Assembly (NCBI GenBank): GCA_027296525.1
Contig: JAPUJA010000168.1
Span: forward strand, 1-6,360
DNA: 6,360 bases
Source of the DNA: Pseudomonadota bacterium
GTDB lineage: Bacteria > Pseudomonadota > Alphaproteobacteria > UBA828 > JAPUJA01
Reading direction: 5' to 3'
The notes under the pieces are model-generated. The model was given only the letters and a program-made list of their open reading frames with translations, was not told where the DNA came from and searched no databases. Shown piece by piece: positions 5,581 to 6,360 of the stretch. The translations under genes and the position numbers were made by a program. Each line of letters begins with the position of its first letter. The first letter of the stretch is position 1.

Positions 5581-6360
5581 ATCAAGTTGGCAGCCCGTTT
5601 CGGGCGCATCGTATCCCAGAGTGTCGAGTTCGCTGTGCTGATGCAGGAACCCCTTCTGCGGTGAGACCGAGACGAGCGCGCGCGGGGCCGCGAGCAGGAC
5701 GGGCTGGCGGAGCTGGCCGTTCCACGGGCGGAAAGAGAGTGGCACGCCCTTGAAGGCGGCGAGAGCGAATTCGGGGCTGCGAAGATAGGCCTCGAGCGGC
5801 GCCAAATCGGTGGACGCGGCACGGGTCGCGGCCTCGCCGATGACGCGCACCGCCGTCCACACCGCGTGGTCGATGGCCGTCATCCGACGCCCGGCAAGCT
5901 TCTGAAACCGCCGCTGGAGCTGCCAGGCGCCCCATTGCTCGTGGGTCCAGTGCCACATGGTCGGCACCAGCCCTTGGGTTCCCGCCACGATCTTCGGATC
6001 CCAGGTGCGGTAGATCAGGTAGTCCCCGAACTCGCCGATCTCGTCGGCCACGATGAGCACGTCGTAATCGACCCCCTGGGTGAAGACGGGAATCTCGGCC
6101 TGGGCCGTGCGCCGGGCGTCCGGGCCATATTCCCAGACCTTCTCGGCGACGATCTTTGCGCCGAAACGCTTCGCCGCGCGCCGCACGGCATCGGCGAACA
6201 GCCGGTCCTCCACGCGTGTCCCCACCACCAGGAGCCACTCGCTCCATCGCTTCCAAATCAGATACTGCGCCAGCGCATCCGCGAGCATCGCCCGGCTCGG
6301 CAACATATGCACCACGTTGGCGCGGCACTCGGCGTCGCGCAGACGATCGTCAGGAGCGCC
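5566..6360 (-). CDS. PQQ-associated ABC system periplasmic binding protein, C-terminal part (runs off right edge)
   Basis: The minus-strand frame is open from the right edge to the stop at 5566, giving 264 residues of a larger protein. A GTG at 6315 could be read as a start, but the upstream codons to 6360 stay open and encode fitting sequence (APDDRLRDAECRANVVHMLP), so the gene almost certainly begins outside. The fold is that of a branched-chain amino acid type receptor (periplasmic binding fold I): SRAMLADALAQYLIWKRW, then LLVVGTRVEDRLFADAVRRAAKRFGAKIV, and YDVLIVADEIGEFGDYLIYRTWDP. It matches the substrate-binding family found with PQQ-dependent alcohol dehydrogenase ABC genes; the Methylobacterium lanthanide counterpart is LutA. 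No membrane segment is present in the visible part. The substrate is unproven: an alcohol or aldehyde sensor, or a lanthanide complex, are the candidates. The beta-propeller gene follows after 108 nt. Confidence 0.85.
   Translation of the reverse strand, partial: GAPDDRLRDAECRANVVHMLPSRAMLADALAQYLIWKRWSEWLLVVGTRVEDRLFADAVRRAAKRFGAKIVAEKVWEYGPDARRTAQAEIPVFTQGVDYDVLIVADEIGEFGDYLIYRTWDPKIVAGTQGLVPTMWHWTHEQWGAWQLQRRFQKLAGRRMTAIDHAVWTAVRVIGEAATRAASTDLAPLEAYLRSPEFALAAFKGVPLSFRPWNGQLRQPVLLAAPRALVSVSPQKGFLHQHSELDTLGYDAPETGCQLDQRLP

Noticed and set aside
6313..6315. GTG at 6315 as the true start of the right-edge binding protein
   Set aside because: The frame stays open to the window edge with family-like residues upstream, there is no ribosome binding site, and a start here would leave out the signal peptide expected of a periplasmic receptor.

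Overview
The window looks like chromosomal DNA from a high-GC proteobacterium, most likely an alphaproteobacterium. Base composition and codon use are strongly GC-biased, the visible start of the edge peptide matches alphaproteobacterial PqqA, and every recognisable gene belongs to a periplasmic PQQ-dependent alcohol oxidation (possibly lanthanide-dependent) setting. There are no mobile elements, tRNA or rRNA genes, or CRISPR arrays.

Layout. (1) At the left edge, reading leftward off the window, is the first 16 codons of a pqqA-like gene (precursor peptide of the cofactor pyrroloquinoline quinone, PQQ). (2) Positions 48-505 are a noncoding divergent control region with several short inverted and direct repeats. 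(3) Positions 506-2988, plus strand, hold a compact three-gene NitT/TauT-type ABC importer: exported solute-binding protein, permease and ATPase. The last two overlap by 4 nt. (4) Positions 3007-6360, minus strand, hold a convergent operon of the PQQ-associated ABC system. In transcription order it has a periplasmic-binding-fold protein cut by the right edge, an exported seven-bladed YVTN-type beta-propeller protein, an ABC ATPase, and an ABC-2 type permease that overlaps the ATPase by 4 nt. The operons converge with only 18 nt between their stop codons.

How the genes fit together. The minus-strand set corresponds to the family group found beside PQQ alcohol dehydrogenases (PedABC-type). Related clusters in Methylobacterium (lut genes) and Pseudomonas putida (pedA1A2BC) have been linked to lanthanide uptake for XoxF/PedH-type dehydrogenases. 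The plus-strand importer sits between this set and pqqA and probably serves the same physiology, but its substrate cannot be read from sequence.

The most notable anomaly is the minus-strand ATPase. Its Walker A half and its signature/Walker B half lie in different frames, and the segment between them, including the Q-loop, is absent in every frame. The two halves meet in about 16 bases that read sensibly in both frames, as expected for a deletion between short direct repeats or a mis-assembly. If real, this transporter is dead in this strain. I found no wholly new system; the broken ATPase, the pairing of two ABC systems with pqqA, and the repeat-rich control region are the points to follow up.
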